From: an uncultured Treponema sp.
GTDB taxonomy: Bacteria > Spirochaetota > Spirochaetia > Treponematales > Treponemataceae
Direction: 5' to 3'
DNA length: 64,000 nt
Assembly: GCA_946535985.1 (NCBI GenBank)
Contig: CAMNDY010000001.1
Location: 62,001 to 126,000, forward strand
Shown here: piece by piece, positions 15,585 to 24,597 of the stretch
Numbering within the stretch: position 1 is the stretch's first letter
Layout: each line of letters starts with the position of its first letter
Notes under the pieces: generated by a model
Databases searched by the model: none
Told to the model about the DNA's origin: nothing
Seen by the model: only the letters and a program-made list of their open reading frames with translations
Translations under genes and position numbers: made by a program

Positions 15585-18425
15585 ATGCATATTTCCAAAA
15601 ATCTTAAATTTATTTGTGAACCAAAGGATTTTTCCGGTGTAAAAAAAATCGCCCGCAAGGTTTGTAATGATGTAAAACTTGTATTTGGATTTGATCCGGA
15701 GTTTATTGAAGCTAGTGTTCAGGACAATTTTTCGGCCCCAGGACCATGCCTGATTTTTGGAACGGCAGCAACTTCTCCTTTGCTTAAAAAATATCTTGGT
15801 GAAGATAATATTGGAAAGCGCGAAGTTTACACCTTTACCGTAGAAGGAGATAAAATCATAATTGCCGGAAGCGACAAGCGCGGTGTTATTTATGGACTCT
15901 TTCATTTTTCAGAATTGCTTGGAGTTTCTCCCCTTGTAAACTGGTGCGGAATTCTTCCCCAGAAAAAAAAGACTTTTGATCTTGAAGACTGCATTTATAT
16001 TTCGCCGGAGCCATCTGTTCGTTTCCGAGGATTTTTTATTAACGATGAATGGCCTGCATTTGGTAACTGGTCAAATCACAACTTTGGCGGTGTAAATGCA
16101 AAAATGTACGAAAATGTTTTTGAGCTGCTTCTGCGCTTAAAAGGAAATTATCTTTGGCCTGCAATGTGGGCAAGCCGATTCAGCGACGATGGCCCGGGAC
16201 TTGAAAATGCAGAGCTTGCCGATGAACTTGGTGTTATAATGGGTGCAAGTCATCATGAACCATGCTGCAGGGCAGGAGAAGAATACCGCTATTTACGTGG
16301 TCCTGATTCTATTTATGGTGATGCCTGGAATTTCCGCAGCAACGAAAAAGGAATTACAAAGTTCTGGGAAGATGGCTTAAAGCGCAACGGACGTTTTGAA
16401 AATGTAATTACCGTTGGTATGCGTGGCGAAGCAGATACTGCAATTATGAAAAACGCAACCCTGGCCGATAATATCAATTTACTTCGTGATGTTCTTAAAA
16501 CCCAAAATCGTCTTATCCGCGAAAATGTAAATGATGATCTTATGAAGGTTCCGCGAATGCTTGCTTTGTACAAAGAAGTTGAACCATACTTCTACGGAGA
16601 CAAGCATACAAAAGGTTTGATGGGGGACCCTGAGCTTGAAGGCGTAACTCTTATGCTCTGCGATGATAATCACGGAAATCTTCGCACTGTTCCAACCGAA
16701 AAAATGCGTGACCACAAAGGCGGCTACGGAATGTACTACCACTTTGATTATCATGGCTGGCCATACAGTTACGAATGGCTCAATACAAATTATCTTCCAA
16801 AGGTAAAGGAACAGATGACAGCCGCTTACGATTTTGGAATTCGTGATTTGTGGATTGTAAACGTGGGCGACATAATGACAAATGAATTCCCGCTTTCTTA
16901 CTTTTTAAATCTTGCCTATGATTACGAAAAATATTCTGCCCTTGAATACACAACACAAGGTTATACTGCAGATTGGATTGAGCAGCAGTTCCCTGAATTA
17001 AATCACAAACAGAAAGCTTCAATTAATTATATAATGAATACATACACAAGGCTTGCCAATATGCGCCGTACTGAATGTGTCTGGCCGGAGACCTTTGCTC
17101 CTGTAAGCTTTGGTGAAAGTGAAAATATTCTTTTGCTTGCTGATCGTGTTCTTAAGGAATGCGAAAAACTCAAAGAAGAAATTTCTAAAAAAGATTATCC
17201 GGGATTTTTTGCCCAGGTTTATTTCCCTGCCTGCGGAACAATGAATATTCTTAAAATGCAGTTGTTAGCCGGACTTAACAAATGGAGCGCAGCTTATAAT
17301 TTGTATGCCGCAAATGCTTATGGAGATCAGGTTTTGGCTTGCCTTGATTTTGATAAAAAACTTGTTGATGAATGCGACAAGGTAGACGGTGGCCGCTGGT
17401 ATGCCATGGGCTGGTCTGAGCATTTTGGATTTAAAAACTGGAACGAAGAAAAAAATCAGTATCCTGTTATTGCAAGACCTGTTGAGCCTCGTAAGGGACG
17501 CTTGTGTGTATGGGTAGAAGGAAACGATTTAGTTACATCCGGCGGCGACTGGACACGTATACCATTAAATTGCGACAATTTTAAGAATCCTTCTGTAGAA
17601 AGCACAAGAATCTTTGTTGCAAGTGCAAACAAAAAAATGACTCCATACGAAATCAATATTGAGGGTGGAGAAGAATGGCTTTCTTATACTGTAAAAAAAG
17701 ACAAAACTCTTTTAATAGATTCAATTATTCTTAAGATTGACCGCTCAAAGCTCATACTTGCTCAGAATAAAAAAGCTCTTCTCAAAATTACAGGAGACGG
17801 CGGTCCCGCCTGCAGAATCCGAGTTGATGTAAATATTGACGCTCAGGTTCCAAATCTTAATTACGACAAGGGCACTTTCATCCAGACTTCAAATTATGTT
17901 TCTATGGAAGCGGCTCATTTTGTTGCAAAAGAGGACGGACTTTGGAAAAATCAGACTACGAAGTTTGTTGAATTGCCTGGTTATGGAAAAACTCTTTCTG
18001 CTGTAAAAGCTTATCCTGTAATTGCAGAATATCCAAAAGGAAAGAATGCTCCTTACCTTGAGTATAAGTTTGTTGCAAGCAGTGAAGGTGTAAAGCAGTT
18101 TGATTTTTATTTAAATCCTTCGAATCCTGCATATAAAGATAATAAGCTTGCCTTTATTGCAGAGGTTAACGGTGACAAAATAAAGAAAGATCTTGTTGAT
18201 GAAAAAACATTTGCTGTCGGTGATAATCAGTTTGCCTGGGGAAATGATATTACAAATAATATCCGCATAAGCAGTGTTTACGCCGATTGTCGCCAAGGAT
18301 TAAATATCCTGCGTTTTTACCCTGTTACACCAAATATTGTATTGGAAAAAATTGTTGTTCATAACGCAAATGAACCATTCCCATATTCATACCTTGGTGC
18401 ACCGGAAAGTTATTTCATAAGATAG
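15585..18425 (+). CDS. GH115 xylan alpha-1,2-glucuronidase
   Basis: A 946-residue glycoside hydrolase expected to remove glucuronic acid or its 4-O-methyl ether from xylan side chains. GH115 landmarks are RFRGFFINDEWPAFGNW, KGNYLWPAMW, GASHHEPCCRAG, TVGMRGEADTA, the region LMLCDDNHGNLRTVP and IRDLWIVNVGDIMTNEFP. The C-terminal third carries beta-sandwich sequence (about 650-940). It starts MHISKNLKF without a signal peptide, so it probably acts in the cytoplasm on imported oligosaccharides. AAAGG precedes the start. The gene stands alone between a terminator and a REPIN-like repeat. Confidence 0.92.
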   Translation: MHISKNLKFICEPKDFSGVKKIARKVCNDVKLVFGFDPEFIEASVQDNFSAPGPCLIFGTAATSPLLKKYLGEDNIGKREVYTFTVEGDKIIIAGSDKRGVIYGLFHFSELLGVSPLVNWCGILPQKKKTFDLEDCIYISPEPSVRFRGFFINDEWPAFGNWSNHNFGGVNAKMYENVFELLLRLKGNYLWPAMWASRFSDDGPGLENAELADELGVIMGASHHEPCCRAGEEYRYLRGPDSIYGDAWNFRSNEKGITKFWEDGLKRNGRFENVITVGMRGEADTAIMKNATLADNINLLRDVLKTQNRLIRENVNDDLMKVPRMLALYKEVEPYFYGDKHTKGLMGDPELEGVTLMLCDDNHGNLRTVPTEKMRDHKGGYGMYYHFDYHGWPYSYEWLNTNYLPKVKEQMTAAYDFGIRDLWIVNVGDIMTNEFPLSYFLNLAYDYEKYSALEYTTQGYTADWIEQQFPELNHKQKASINYIMNTYTRLANMRRTECVWPETFAPVSFGESENILLLADRVLKECEKLKEEISKKDYPGFFAQVYFPACGTMNILKMQLLAGLNKWSAAYNLYAANAYGDQVLACLDFDKKLVDECDKVDGGRWYAMGWSEHFGFKNWNEEKNQYPVIARPVEPRKGRLCVWVEGNDLVTSGGDWTRIPLNCDNFKNPSVESTRIFVASANKKMTPYEINIEGGEEWLSYTVKKDKTLLIDSIILKIDRSKLILAQNKKALLKITGDGGPACRIRVDVNIDAQVPNLNYDKGTFIQTSNYVSMEAAHFVAKEDGLWKNQTTKFVELPGYGKTLSAVKAYPVIAEYPKGKNAPYLEYKFVASSEGVKQFDFYLNPSNPAYKDNKLAFIAEVNGDKIKKDLVDEKTFAVGDNQFAWGNDITNNIRISSVYADCRQGLNILRFYPVTPNIVLEKIVVHNANEPFPYSYLGAPESYFIR

Positions 18426-18488
18426 ATTGTCGGGTCAAGCCCGACAATGACAATTTGCATGTCATTCTCGGGCTTGACCCGGGAATCT
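18425..18488. repeat. REPIN-like inverted pair, copy 2
   Basis: Two 29-bp arms with three mismatches flank the 6-7 base spacer ATTTGCA. The right arm CTCGGGCTTGACCCGGGAAT equals that of the copy at 11268-11330. It lies between convergent genes (GH115 and the methyltransferase) and may act as a bidirectional terminator. Confidence 0.88.
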
Positions 18489-18489
18489 T

Positions 18490-19236
18490 TTATTTCTTCG
18501 CCACTATAATCATTGTTCGTAAATTTTCATCATACGGCGATAAATCAAAATCGCCGTAGGCCTGTGCACTTGAAAAACCGCATTCCAAAAGCCGCGCACA
18601 TAAATCACTTGCAGAATAAAGACGCTGTACAAATTCATGGTCTACTTTTTTGCCTGAGTCGTCGCATAAAACCCAGCGGGAACGAAGACCTTCCCAGGCC
18701 CCAACTATGCTGAATTCTGTATGAACATGCCAGCCGGCTCTGTCAAAATCTTCGCCCTTTGTAAAATACATGATTGCACTTTCGCGGCTGGTGCATTCCA
18801 GAATAAAAGTTCCACCCGGGCGCAGAGACTCTGCAATATTTTTTAAAATCATCATATCTTCTTCAATCGTATCGCAGTAGCCGAAGGATGTATAAAGATT
18901 TACAGCACAGTCATATTTCTTTTCGCTTTTAAAAGTTCGTAAATCGGCATTTATAAGTTTAAGAGGGACTTCTTCTGCTGCGGCGCTTTCTTTTGCAGCA
19001 TCAAGTTCTGCCTGAATAATATCTACGCCTGTTACATCAAGACCAAGTAATGCAAGTTCTACGCTTATTCGACCAAGCCCACAGCCTGCATCAAGAACAG
19101 AGTCTCCCGGCTCAAGTTTTGCAATTTTCATTACATATTCAGCAACATCGGGAGCTTCGGCCCAGCGGGCATCATCAAACATTATTGGAGCAAAATTAAT
19201 CCAGAAGTTTTCTTTTTCAAACCATTCGCTCTTCAT
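18490..19236 (-). CDS. class I SAM-dependent methyltransferase, substrate unknown
   Basis: A 248-residue methyltransferase with motif I DAGCGLGR (49-56), the acidic end of strand 2 in VTGVDIIQAEL, and LINADLRTF and the CAVNLYTSFGY segment that follow in this fold. The N-terminus WFEKENFWINFAPIMFDDARW is common in a broad family of small-molecule methyltransferases that I cannot assign. It lies 17 bases downstream of the Mla-associated lipoprotein in the same orientation and could be the last gene of that transcript. Confidence 0.8.
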   Translation of the reverse strand: MKSEWFEKENFWINFAPIMFDDARWAEAPDVAEYVMKIAKLEPGDSVLDAGCGLGRISVELALLGLDVTGVDIIQAELDAAKESAAAEEVPLKLINADLRTFKSEKKYDCAVNLYTSFGYCDTIEEDMMILKNIAESLRPGGTFILECTSRESAIMYFTKGEDFDRAGWHVHTEFSIVGAWEGLRSRWVLCDDSGKKVDHEFVQRLYSASDLCARLLECGFSSAQAYGDFDLSPYDENLRTMIIVAKK

Positions 19237-19253
19237 ATGAAAATCTCTTTTTA

Positions 19254-20183
19254 CTATTGTACCTGGCCTGCAGCAGTGCGGCTTCTTTTTGCAAGTTCCA
19301 CTGCATCTACTGCGGTAAAAATTTCTGCAGAATGATTAAAGGCTTCTACGGCACGTTCTTTTTCACCAGGAGTAGGGGAACCCTTTATTAAAATAAGTCC
19401 AACTGCGTAATAATCTGTTCCAAGCGCCAGAGAATTTTCAGCAGCACGGTCGTAAAAAATAGCCTCTTCCATAGCCTTTAAGGCCTCTTCTTTGTTGCCA
19501 GCAAGAGAACGGGCTTGAGCAGCCTTGTACCAGCTTATTCCAATTTCAGAAAGATAGCGGTTATCGGTAAATTCTTTTGCAGCAGCAGTATAAGACTTGT
19601 CTGCCTCAAGATAATCTTTTTTGAGCTTGTAAGCATCTCCCTGAGCAAGAGTAAACTGTGCTTCATAATAAGGATCACCCTTTACGTCTTTTTTATTGTT
19701 TTCAAGTTTTGTAAGAAGGGCATCAGAATTTACTTTTGAGTTTTCATCAAGATTACCTTTTGCAGTTTCAATTCTAACTTCATTTAAAGCAACAAGTGCC
19801 TGCTGTTTTTTAGGATCCACGCAGTTTTTTACAAAGCCCTGTGCAAATCCAACATATCGTTCTGCTGTTTCAATATCAGGAGGATTTACAGAAAGGGAAA
19901 GGCTGCAGCGAGCAAGAGAAGCCGCTGTAAGTAAATCATAATTATCAATTGACATTGCCTGATTTTCTGCAGCAGAAAGGAAGAACCCGGCTTTGTCAAA
20001 ATCTCCGCTAAGAATACAGGCGTTTGCAGATTCAATCATTTCGGCTGCGCTGGAATAAATTGTAGAAACCTGCATGGAGCGTTTAGGGGCAGAGGAGCAG
20101 GCTGTAAGTATAAGAAGTGCAGATGCTATAACAAGGCCCTTCGACAAGCTCAGGGGCCACGGATTATTGATTCTCTTTTTCAT
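19254..20183 (-). CDS. lipoprotein with helical repeats, Mla-like operon
   Basis: A 309-residue lipoprotein: signal peptide with lipobox LTAC (Cys29) followed by SSAPKRS. The n-region holds a copy of the dispersed repeat (LSLSKG), the second such case in the window. The mature protein is all-helical with TPR-like alternation (ACILSGDFDKAGFFLSAAE; EEALKAMEEAIFYDRAAEN). It is coupled to the MlaD-like gene by a one-base overlap. By position it may be the outer-membrane or periplasmic partner of the MCE system, replacing MlaA/MlaC; this is inference. Confidence 0.75.
   Translation of the reverse strand: MKKRINNPWPLSLSKGLVIASALLILTACSSAPKRSMQVSTIYSSAAEMIESANACILSGDFDKAGFFLSAAENQAMSIDNYDLLTAASLARCSLSLSVNPPDIETAERYVGFAQGFVKNCVDPKKQQALVALNEVRIETAKGNLDENSKVNSDALLTKLENNKKDVKGDPYYEAQFTLAQGDAYKLKKDYLEADKSYTAAAKEFTDNRYLSEIGISWYKAAQARSLAGNKEEALKAMEEAIFYDRAAENSLALGTDYYAVGLILIKGSPTPGEKERAVEAFNHSAEIFTAVDAVELAKRSRTAAGQVQ
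20137..20158 (-). repeat. 22-bp dispersed hairpin repeat, copy 4 (in frame in a lipoprotein signal)
   Basis: A copy with CTTGTCGAAGGG in place of CCTGTCGAAGGG and GGCC at the edge. It is read as part of WPLSLSKG in the signal peptide n-region of the lipoprotein at 19254-20183. Confidence 0.9.
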
Positions 20184-21217
20184 TAGAAACTCTCCTCTCT
20201 AAGCTTTGGTGTGGCGGCCTGCTGTTCTGAGCGTTCCGGTACACCTTTTTTCAAAATAGGATTATTCTTCAAGCCTACCATAACATCCTGAACCTGTTTG
20301 AGCAGTGTCTGAACTTGTGCAAGCAGAATTGAAACCTGAGGCATTTCGCTGTCAAGAGAGCCGGAGATTCCATTCAAATCCTGAATTGTTTTATCCAGGG
20401 CAGTGTACAGTTTGTCAAAGGTTCCTTTGCTTTCTTCTGTTTCGAGCAGTTTTGGAACAAGTCCCTGAGGATCTGCAGTAAGATTACTGATGTCTGTTGT
20501 TATATTATTAACATCACCAAGAATAGTGTTGAGTGAATCTACAGTTGTGTTCAGGTCATCAATGATTTTAGCCATAGGTATAGATTTGTCTCCTGCAAGC
20601 AGGGCACTAACCTGACGAAGAATATCATTAACTTCATTGATAGTTTTGGCAAGAGGAATTTCTTCGTTACCTGCAACTAACTGATTTATCTGCTGAACAA
20701 GTTCATCAATATGATTTACAAGACTTGTTGCAGAAGCAATGATTGTATTGAGAGTATCATTTGATTCTGGGATGACAACTTTTCCATCTTTGATAAGTTC
20801 TTTTGCTTCTGCTGTAGCCTTTTCCGGAATGTAAGAATCATCATCGATAATTTTTGAAGAATTTCCAGGATAAAAAACAAAAGAGGAACCAAGTCCAATA
20901 GGGCTTACAGAAAGCTCAACAATTGAACCTTCAGAAACTCTGTCTATATATTCATCAAGAACATAAAAATGAACGACTACATTATCATCATCACCAAGAT
21001 TAATTTTTTTTACTTTACCAATTCCAAAGCCTTTATATTGCAAAGACATTCCTTCGCTCACACTGTTTGCAGAAGAAACCTTTGTGTAATAGTTGTGTTT
21101 CTTTACAAACCACTTTTGAGTGGAAGCAATGAGAAATGCAATTAAAATAAGAGTGGCAATTGCTATTATACTTAGCGCTCCTACAATCTGGTCGGCATAC
21201 TTGATTTTAAATTTCAT
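20183..21217 (-). CDS. mlaD: MlaD/MCE-domain lipid transport protein
   Basis: A 344-residue protein anchored by a transmembrane helix near residues 11-31. An MCE domain follows at about 40-125, with VSEGMSLQYKGFGIGKVKKI and VSPIGLGSSFVFYPG, and then a long amphipathic helical region. MCE proteins form periplasmic hexamers or tubes that shuttle phospholipids between membranes. It is encoded with an ATPase and permease of the same system and overlaps the ATPase gene by 11 bases. The C-terminal tail resembles longer spirochaete and actinobacterial MCE proteins rather than short MlaD. Confidence 0.88.
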   Translation of the reverse strand: MKFKIKYADQIVGALSIIAIATLILIAFLIASTQKWFVKKHNYYTKVSSANSVSEGMSLQYKGFGIGKVKKINLGDDDNVVVHFYVLDEYIDRVSEGSIVELSVSPIGLGSSFVFYPGNSSKIIDDDSYIPEKATAEAKELIKDGKVVIPESNDTLNTIIASATSLVNHIDELVQQINQLVAGNEEIPLAKTINEVNDILRQVSALLAGDKSIPMAKIIDDLNTTVDSLNTILGDVNNITTDISNLTADPQGLVPKLLETEESKGTFDKLYTALDKTIQDLNGISGSLDSEMPQVSILLAQVQTLLKQVQDVMVGLKNNPILKKGVPERSEQQAATPKLREESF

Positions 21218-21923
21218 CGTAATCCTCTTGGTAATCCTGATAAGGGTCGTTTAATAAAATTTTATCAACGATTGTTCCTTTCGCAAAATAATATTTATCA
21301 TTTTGAAAAGCATTAATAAATGCGTAGTCGTGACTAACATAAATAAGAGTGTGTCCCTGAGAGCAAAAGTCTGTAAGGATTTTAATAATGTGCATTGCTG
21401 TTTTTTCATCAAGAGATTCTGTTGGTTCATCCAAAAAGAGAATTTCCGGTTTGCAGATGAGTGCGCGCGCAAGTGCAATTCGTTTTTGTTCACCTGTAGA
21501 AAGGGCAGCAGGACGAAGAGAAAGTGGTTTATGAAAGTCTACAAGTTGGGCAACTTCTTTAATTCGTTCATCAAGTTCTTCTGGAGCAAGGTCTGGAAAA
21601 TGAAGTTTTAGCGGGAGCTCCAGATTTTGATACAAGCTCTGGTTTGCCCAAAGTGCTGAATTTTGAAACATAAAAGCCATTTTTTTTCTGAAGGCCAGAT
21701 TGTCTTTAGAGTTCATGCTGGAAATTTCTTTGCCTTCATACAAAACTTTTCCACGGCTGGGAACAATAACTCCTGAGATGAGTTTTAATGCAGTAGATTT
21801 TCCGCCGCCAGGTTCTCCAAGAAATGCAGTTACCGAACCTTTTTCGATTGTTAAAGAAACATCGTTTATTACAGGGTTGAGACCATCATAAAAGCAGGTA
21901 TTTTGCATTTCAAGAATCGCCAT
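21207..21923 (-). CDS. mlaF: MlaF-like ABC ATPase
   Basis: A 238-residue ABC ATPase with Walker A GEPGGGKS (36-43), signature LSTGEQKR (141-148), Walker B ILFLDEP (161-167) and a downstream switch His in VSHDYAF. The position between MlaE-like and MlaD-like genes assigns it to MCE lipid transport. LSTGEQKR differs from the LSGG of most importers but resembles other MlaF-type sequences. Confidence 0.87.
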   Translation of the reverse strand: MAILEMQNTCFYDGLNPVINDVSLTIEKGSVTAFLGEPGGGKSTALKLISGVIVPSRGKVLYEGKEISSMNSKDNLAFRKKMAFMFQNSALWANQSLYQNLELPLKLHFPDLAPEELDERIKEVAQLVDFHKPLSLRPAALSTGEQKRIALARALICKPEILFLDEPTESLDEKTAMHIIKILTDFCSQGHTLIYVSHDYAFINAFQNDKYYFAKGTIVDKILLNDPYQDYQEDYDEI

Positions 21924-21932
21924 AATATTTCC

Positions 21933-22712
21933 TTAAAAGATATATGTAACGACGGTTATGAAAACATAAGCCAGAATTAAATATACAAATGATTTTGAAA
22001 CAGCCTTCAAACCAGCCATAGGGATTTCTGTGGAAGCTCGTCCTGTAGAAAATCCGTACAAGGTAGCGCAGCCGGAAATTATCATTCCAAAAACTAAACT
22101 TTTTATTACCGAAATTGCAATTGTTTTAATTGAAAGTGCTGTAAAGAGATTTCTGAAATATTCGCCTATCTGTGTGGTGGAAATAAACTGAATTGCAAGG
22201 GAAGGGGCAAGCAGACCGAAAATTGAAAAATAAAGATTGAGGAAGAAAACTGAAAATGTTACACCCAAAAAACGTGGAGCCGCAAGATGAACAATAGGGT
22301 CAATTCCTACCGAAATATAAGCTTCGATTTCCTGATTAACTACCATGGTACTTATTTCTGTTGCAATGGCAGTTGCAGAACGGGCTGTAACAATAAAGGC
22401 AACAAGAAGAGGTCCCAGTTCTTTGGTTACAATAATTACAAGAAGATCATATGTAAGCTTTGCCTGACCAATAGAAGCCAGAAAAGTTGTTCCCATAAAA
22501 ACTACAGCAGTTCCAATTACAACAGCAAGAATTGCGCAGATAGGAAGAGCTTCTACATAAGTAAAGAGCAGCTGCATAATTAAAATCTTGCGGGCGGTTT
22601 TTCCGCGGGTTGTAAACAAAAGAGAAGCAGTTATAAGTTTACCAAGATATCCTAGTGAGTAGAAAAAATTAGAGATAGATGTTCTTATATTTTGACCAAA
22701 TTCTTTAACCAT
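21933..22712 (-). CDS. mlaE: MlaE-like lipid ABC permease
   Basis: A 259-residue permease with five to six membrane segments and the MlaE-family stretch LGPLLVAFIVTARSATAIATEISTM and NQEIEAYISVGIDPIVHLAAPR. This is the inner-membrane channel of the MCE phospholipid transport complex. It is the first gene of the operon mlaE-mlaF-mlaD-lipoprotein, transcribed away from the CBM48 protein gene; the 168 bases between them must hold both promoters. Confidence 0.92.
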   Translation of the reverse strand: MVKEFGQNIRTSISNFFYSLGYLGKLITASLLFTTRGKTARKILIMQLLFTYVEALPICAILAVVIGTAVVFMGTTFLASIGQAKLTYDLLVIIVTKELGPLLVAFIVTARSATAIATEISTMVVNQEIEAYISVGIDPIVHLAAPRFLGVTFSVFFLNLYFSIFGLLAPSLAIQFISTTQIGEYFRNLFTALSIKTIAISVIKSLVFGMIISGCATLYGFSTGRASTEIPMAGLKAVSKSFVYLILAYVFITVVTYIF

Positions 22713-22880
22713 TTTGTTATATTCTTTTCCTATTATATTATCGGCAAAAAGAGCTTATTTGCGCACTGTGAAAGGCCAAAATTCTCCCACTTATTGCTTT
22801 TTTTATTCAATGGGGTTAAAATTAAAGCAAATTGTAAGCCTGCGTTGCGGGCCTTGATTATAAATGTTCTGGAGGATGAT

Positions 22881-23312
22881 ATGTCTCTTAAGAAAACATA
22901 TTCCGCTGATGGAAAAAAGTGTACTGTAGTTTTTAATGTTAATGCAAATGCCGCTGCTGGTGCTGAAAAAATCTATCTTGTAGGAGATTTCAACAGCTGG
23001 GACGAAACCTCTATCCCTATGAAAAAAGGTCCTGATGGTTCTTTTTCTGTAAAAAAACAGCTTGATACAAATAAAGAATATCAATTCCGCTATCTTCTGG
23101 ATGGCAAAGCCTGGATTAACGACTGGAAAGCCGACAAATATGTCCGCTCTGAGTTCGCCAACGACGATAACTCTGTAGTAGACACCTCTGTCCCAAAGGC
23201 AAGTAAGGCTTCCAAAAAACCAGCCCCTAAATCTGCTTCAAAAACCGCCGACAAGAAACCGGCTGCAAAAAAGGCTTCAGGATCAACATCTAAAAAAACT
23301 GCAAAAAAATAA
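22881..23312 (+). CDS. cytoplasmic CBM48/isoamylase early-set domain protein
   Basis: Start at 22881 with GGAGG 6 bases upstream, giving 143 residues. Residues 1-88 form a CBM48-like fold (VYLVGDFNSWDE-type sequence IYLVGDFNSWDETSIPM, then YQFRYLLDGKAWINDW), which in other proteins binds glycogen or starch. The rest is a lysine/alanine/proline-rich basic tail (KKPAPKSASK repeats) that could bind nucleic acid or anionic polymers. There is no signal peptide. Stand-alone proteins of this kind occur in spirochaetes, but their role is not known to me. Confidence 0.75.
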   Translation: MSLKKTYSADGKKCTVVFNVNANAAAGAEKIYLVGDFNSWDETSIPMKKGPDGSFSVKKQLDTNKEYQFRYLLDGKAWINDWKADKYVRSEFANDDNSVVDTSVPKASKASKKPAPKSASKTADKKPAAKKASGSTSKKTAKK

Positions 23313-23323
23313 ATGAATACATT

Positions 23324-23477
23324 AAAAAAATAGCGGGAGGGAGTGGTTGCAGATTTCAAAAACGCTCTACAGTGCGGCCGCAAGGCGGCCATGTATATAA
23401 TTACAAGGCACTGTAGCGCGTAGCGGGCGAGCCCGCGATTTTGCAAATCTGCAGACACGACCGGTAGCTATTTTTTT
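23324..23477 (+). repeat. nested hairpin element A (type 1)
   Basis: Outer stem AAAAAAATAGC/GCTATTTTTTT, internal loop GGGA opposite GGTA, then stem GCAGATTT/AAATCTGC and a branched interior. The interior has a 14-bp stem ACGCTCTACAGTGC with one mismatch, a hairpin GGCCGC-AAG-GCGGCC, a linker at 23391-23407 containing GTATATAATTACAAG, and a hairpin CGGGC-GA-GCCCG. It sits between the CBM48 gene and tRNA-Gln. The U-rich end could terminate transcription from either side. Confidence 0.85.
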
Positions 23478-23527
23478 TATATATATTGACTATTTTGCAG
23501 TTTTTTTATATATTTATATCTACTTAT

Positions 23528-23598
23528 TCCCCGATTGTGTAATGGTAGCACTTCAGATTCTGGTTCTGACTGTGGGGGTTCGAATCCTCCTTGGGGAA
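23528..23598 (+). tRNA. tRNA-Gln (anticodon CTG)
   Basis: The acceptor TCCCCGA pairs with TTGGGGA. The D arm contains AATGGTAGCA. The anticodon stem TCAGA/TCTGA has loop TTCTGGT, giving anticodon CTG, and the T arm contains GGGGGTTCGAATCCTCC. CCA is not encoded. A strong terminator follows. Confidence 0.93.
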
Positions 23599-23603
23599 CT
23601 CAG

Positions 23604-23635
23604 ACTGAACCTGTAAAAAGGTTCAGTTTTTTTTT
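23604..23635 (+). terminator. intrinsic terminator after tRNA-Gln
   Basis: A perfect 9-bp stem ACTGAACCT/AGGTTCAGT, a 6-base loop and nine T directly follow the tRNA. Confidence 0.92.
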
Positions 23636-23669
23636 GCGAGAATACTCGCTGCGAGTTTTTCTAAATTAA

Positions 23670-23742
23670 GGCTCCTTCGAATATCGGTTTAGTTCATCGC
23701 CCTCTCAAGGCGGAGAGACGGGTTCGACTCCCGTAGGAGCTA
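23670..23742 (+). tRNA. tRNA-Glu (anticodon CTC)
   Basis: The acceptor GGCTCCT pairs with AGGAGCT (one G-U). The anticodon stem TCGCC/GGCGG has loop CTCTCAA, giving anticodon CTC, and the T arm is ACGGG-TTCGACT-CCCGT. CCA is not encoded. A small hairpin GCGAG-AATA-CTCGC lies between the two tRNA genes. Confidence 0.9.
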
Positions 23743-23773
23743 AAAAATCATCGGACGCTGAGAAGACAGAAAA

Positions 23774-24565
23774 ATGAAAAAATTACTAATTGCATTATTC
23801 ATTTCGTGTTTTCTTATTGCTGCACTTTCAGCTGCAAATCTTTCTGTTTCAAAAGATAAACTTTTCCCAATAGAAACCGAAGTTGTAAACCGCACGGCAA
23901 CAACCTATTTTGTTTATGCCGGAATAGATTCTGTCGAAATTATCAATGCAAATCAAAAACTTCAGAAAACAAGGCTCAAAAAAAATGAGTACACTTATGA
24001 TAAGGCTACAGCCTGCATCAGGTTTAAAAAAGAACTGCCTTATGAAAACTGTATTGTAAAGGTTAAAGGTCTTCCGACAATTCCATATTCCTGCTATCTA
24101 AAGGATTTTGACGGTACAAAAAGCGAACTCCTTGTAATTCTAAACAATCTTACCGCAGTAGAAAAAAAGGATTACGTATACGATCCAAAAACAAAGCTTA
24201 TAGTTTTCCGCCCGGATATTGATATAAGTAATACAAGCTATTACATGGTTTATTATGTTCAGACAGGAAACGGCGTAGTCTCAAAAACAATCTCAAACGA
24301 TTTTAATGACACAATTGCAGAACTTCACGCAAGACATAATCAGCAGCTTTTTGGTGGTCCTCTTGTAATTTATAAAGACCGCACCGGAGTTCCTCTTTTT
24401 AAAGTTGCACAGGAAGTTGGCTTCAAGCTTAATTTATGGCCACCACGAGCCTGTACAATCTGCGAAACTTACGAAAACAATAGAAAGAATGTTACTGTTT
24501 TGTGTTACTACCGGGACAGATACATAGAATGCACAGAAAATAAGACAATCGAATATAGATATTGA
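23774..24565 (+). CDS. exported protein of unknown function
   Basis: A 263-residue protein with a clear signal peptide (MKKLLIALFISC to about ALSAAN). The mature region is beta-rich, with patterns VEIINANQKLQKTRLKKNEY and a repeat-like segment LLVILNNLTAVEKKDYVYDPKT. The C-terminus is cysteine-containing (CTICETYENN...CYYRDRYIEC). It starts 32 bases after tRNA-Glu, so it might be co-transcribed with it. No family recognised. Confidence 0.7.
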   Translation: MKKLLIALFISCFLIAALSAANLSVSKDKLFPIETEVVNRTATTYFVYAGIDSVEIINANQKLQKTRLKKNEYTYDKATACIRFKKELPYENCIVKVKGLPTIPYSCYLKDFDGTKSELLVILNNLTAVEKKDYVYDPKTKLIVFRPDIDISNTSYYMVYYVQTGNGVVSKTISNDFNDTIAELHARHNQQLFGGPLVIYKDRTGVPLFKVAQEVGFKLNLWPPRACTICETYENNRKNVTVLCYYRDRYIECTENKTIEYRY

Positions 24566-24597
24566 AAAAATCAACTTTTTTACCGATAATTTAATAT

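Noticed and set aside
23640..23665. Third tRNA or small RNA between the two tRNAs
   Set aside because: Only a short GCGAG hairpin is present; no tRNA fold or conserved RNA motif can be supported.
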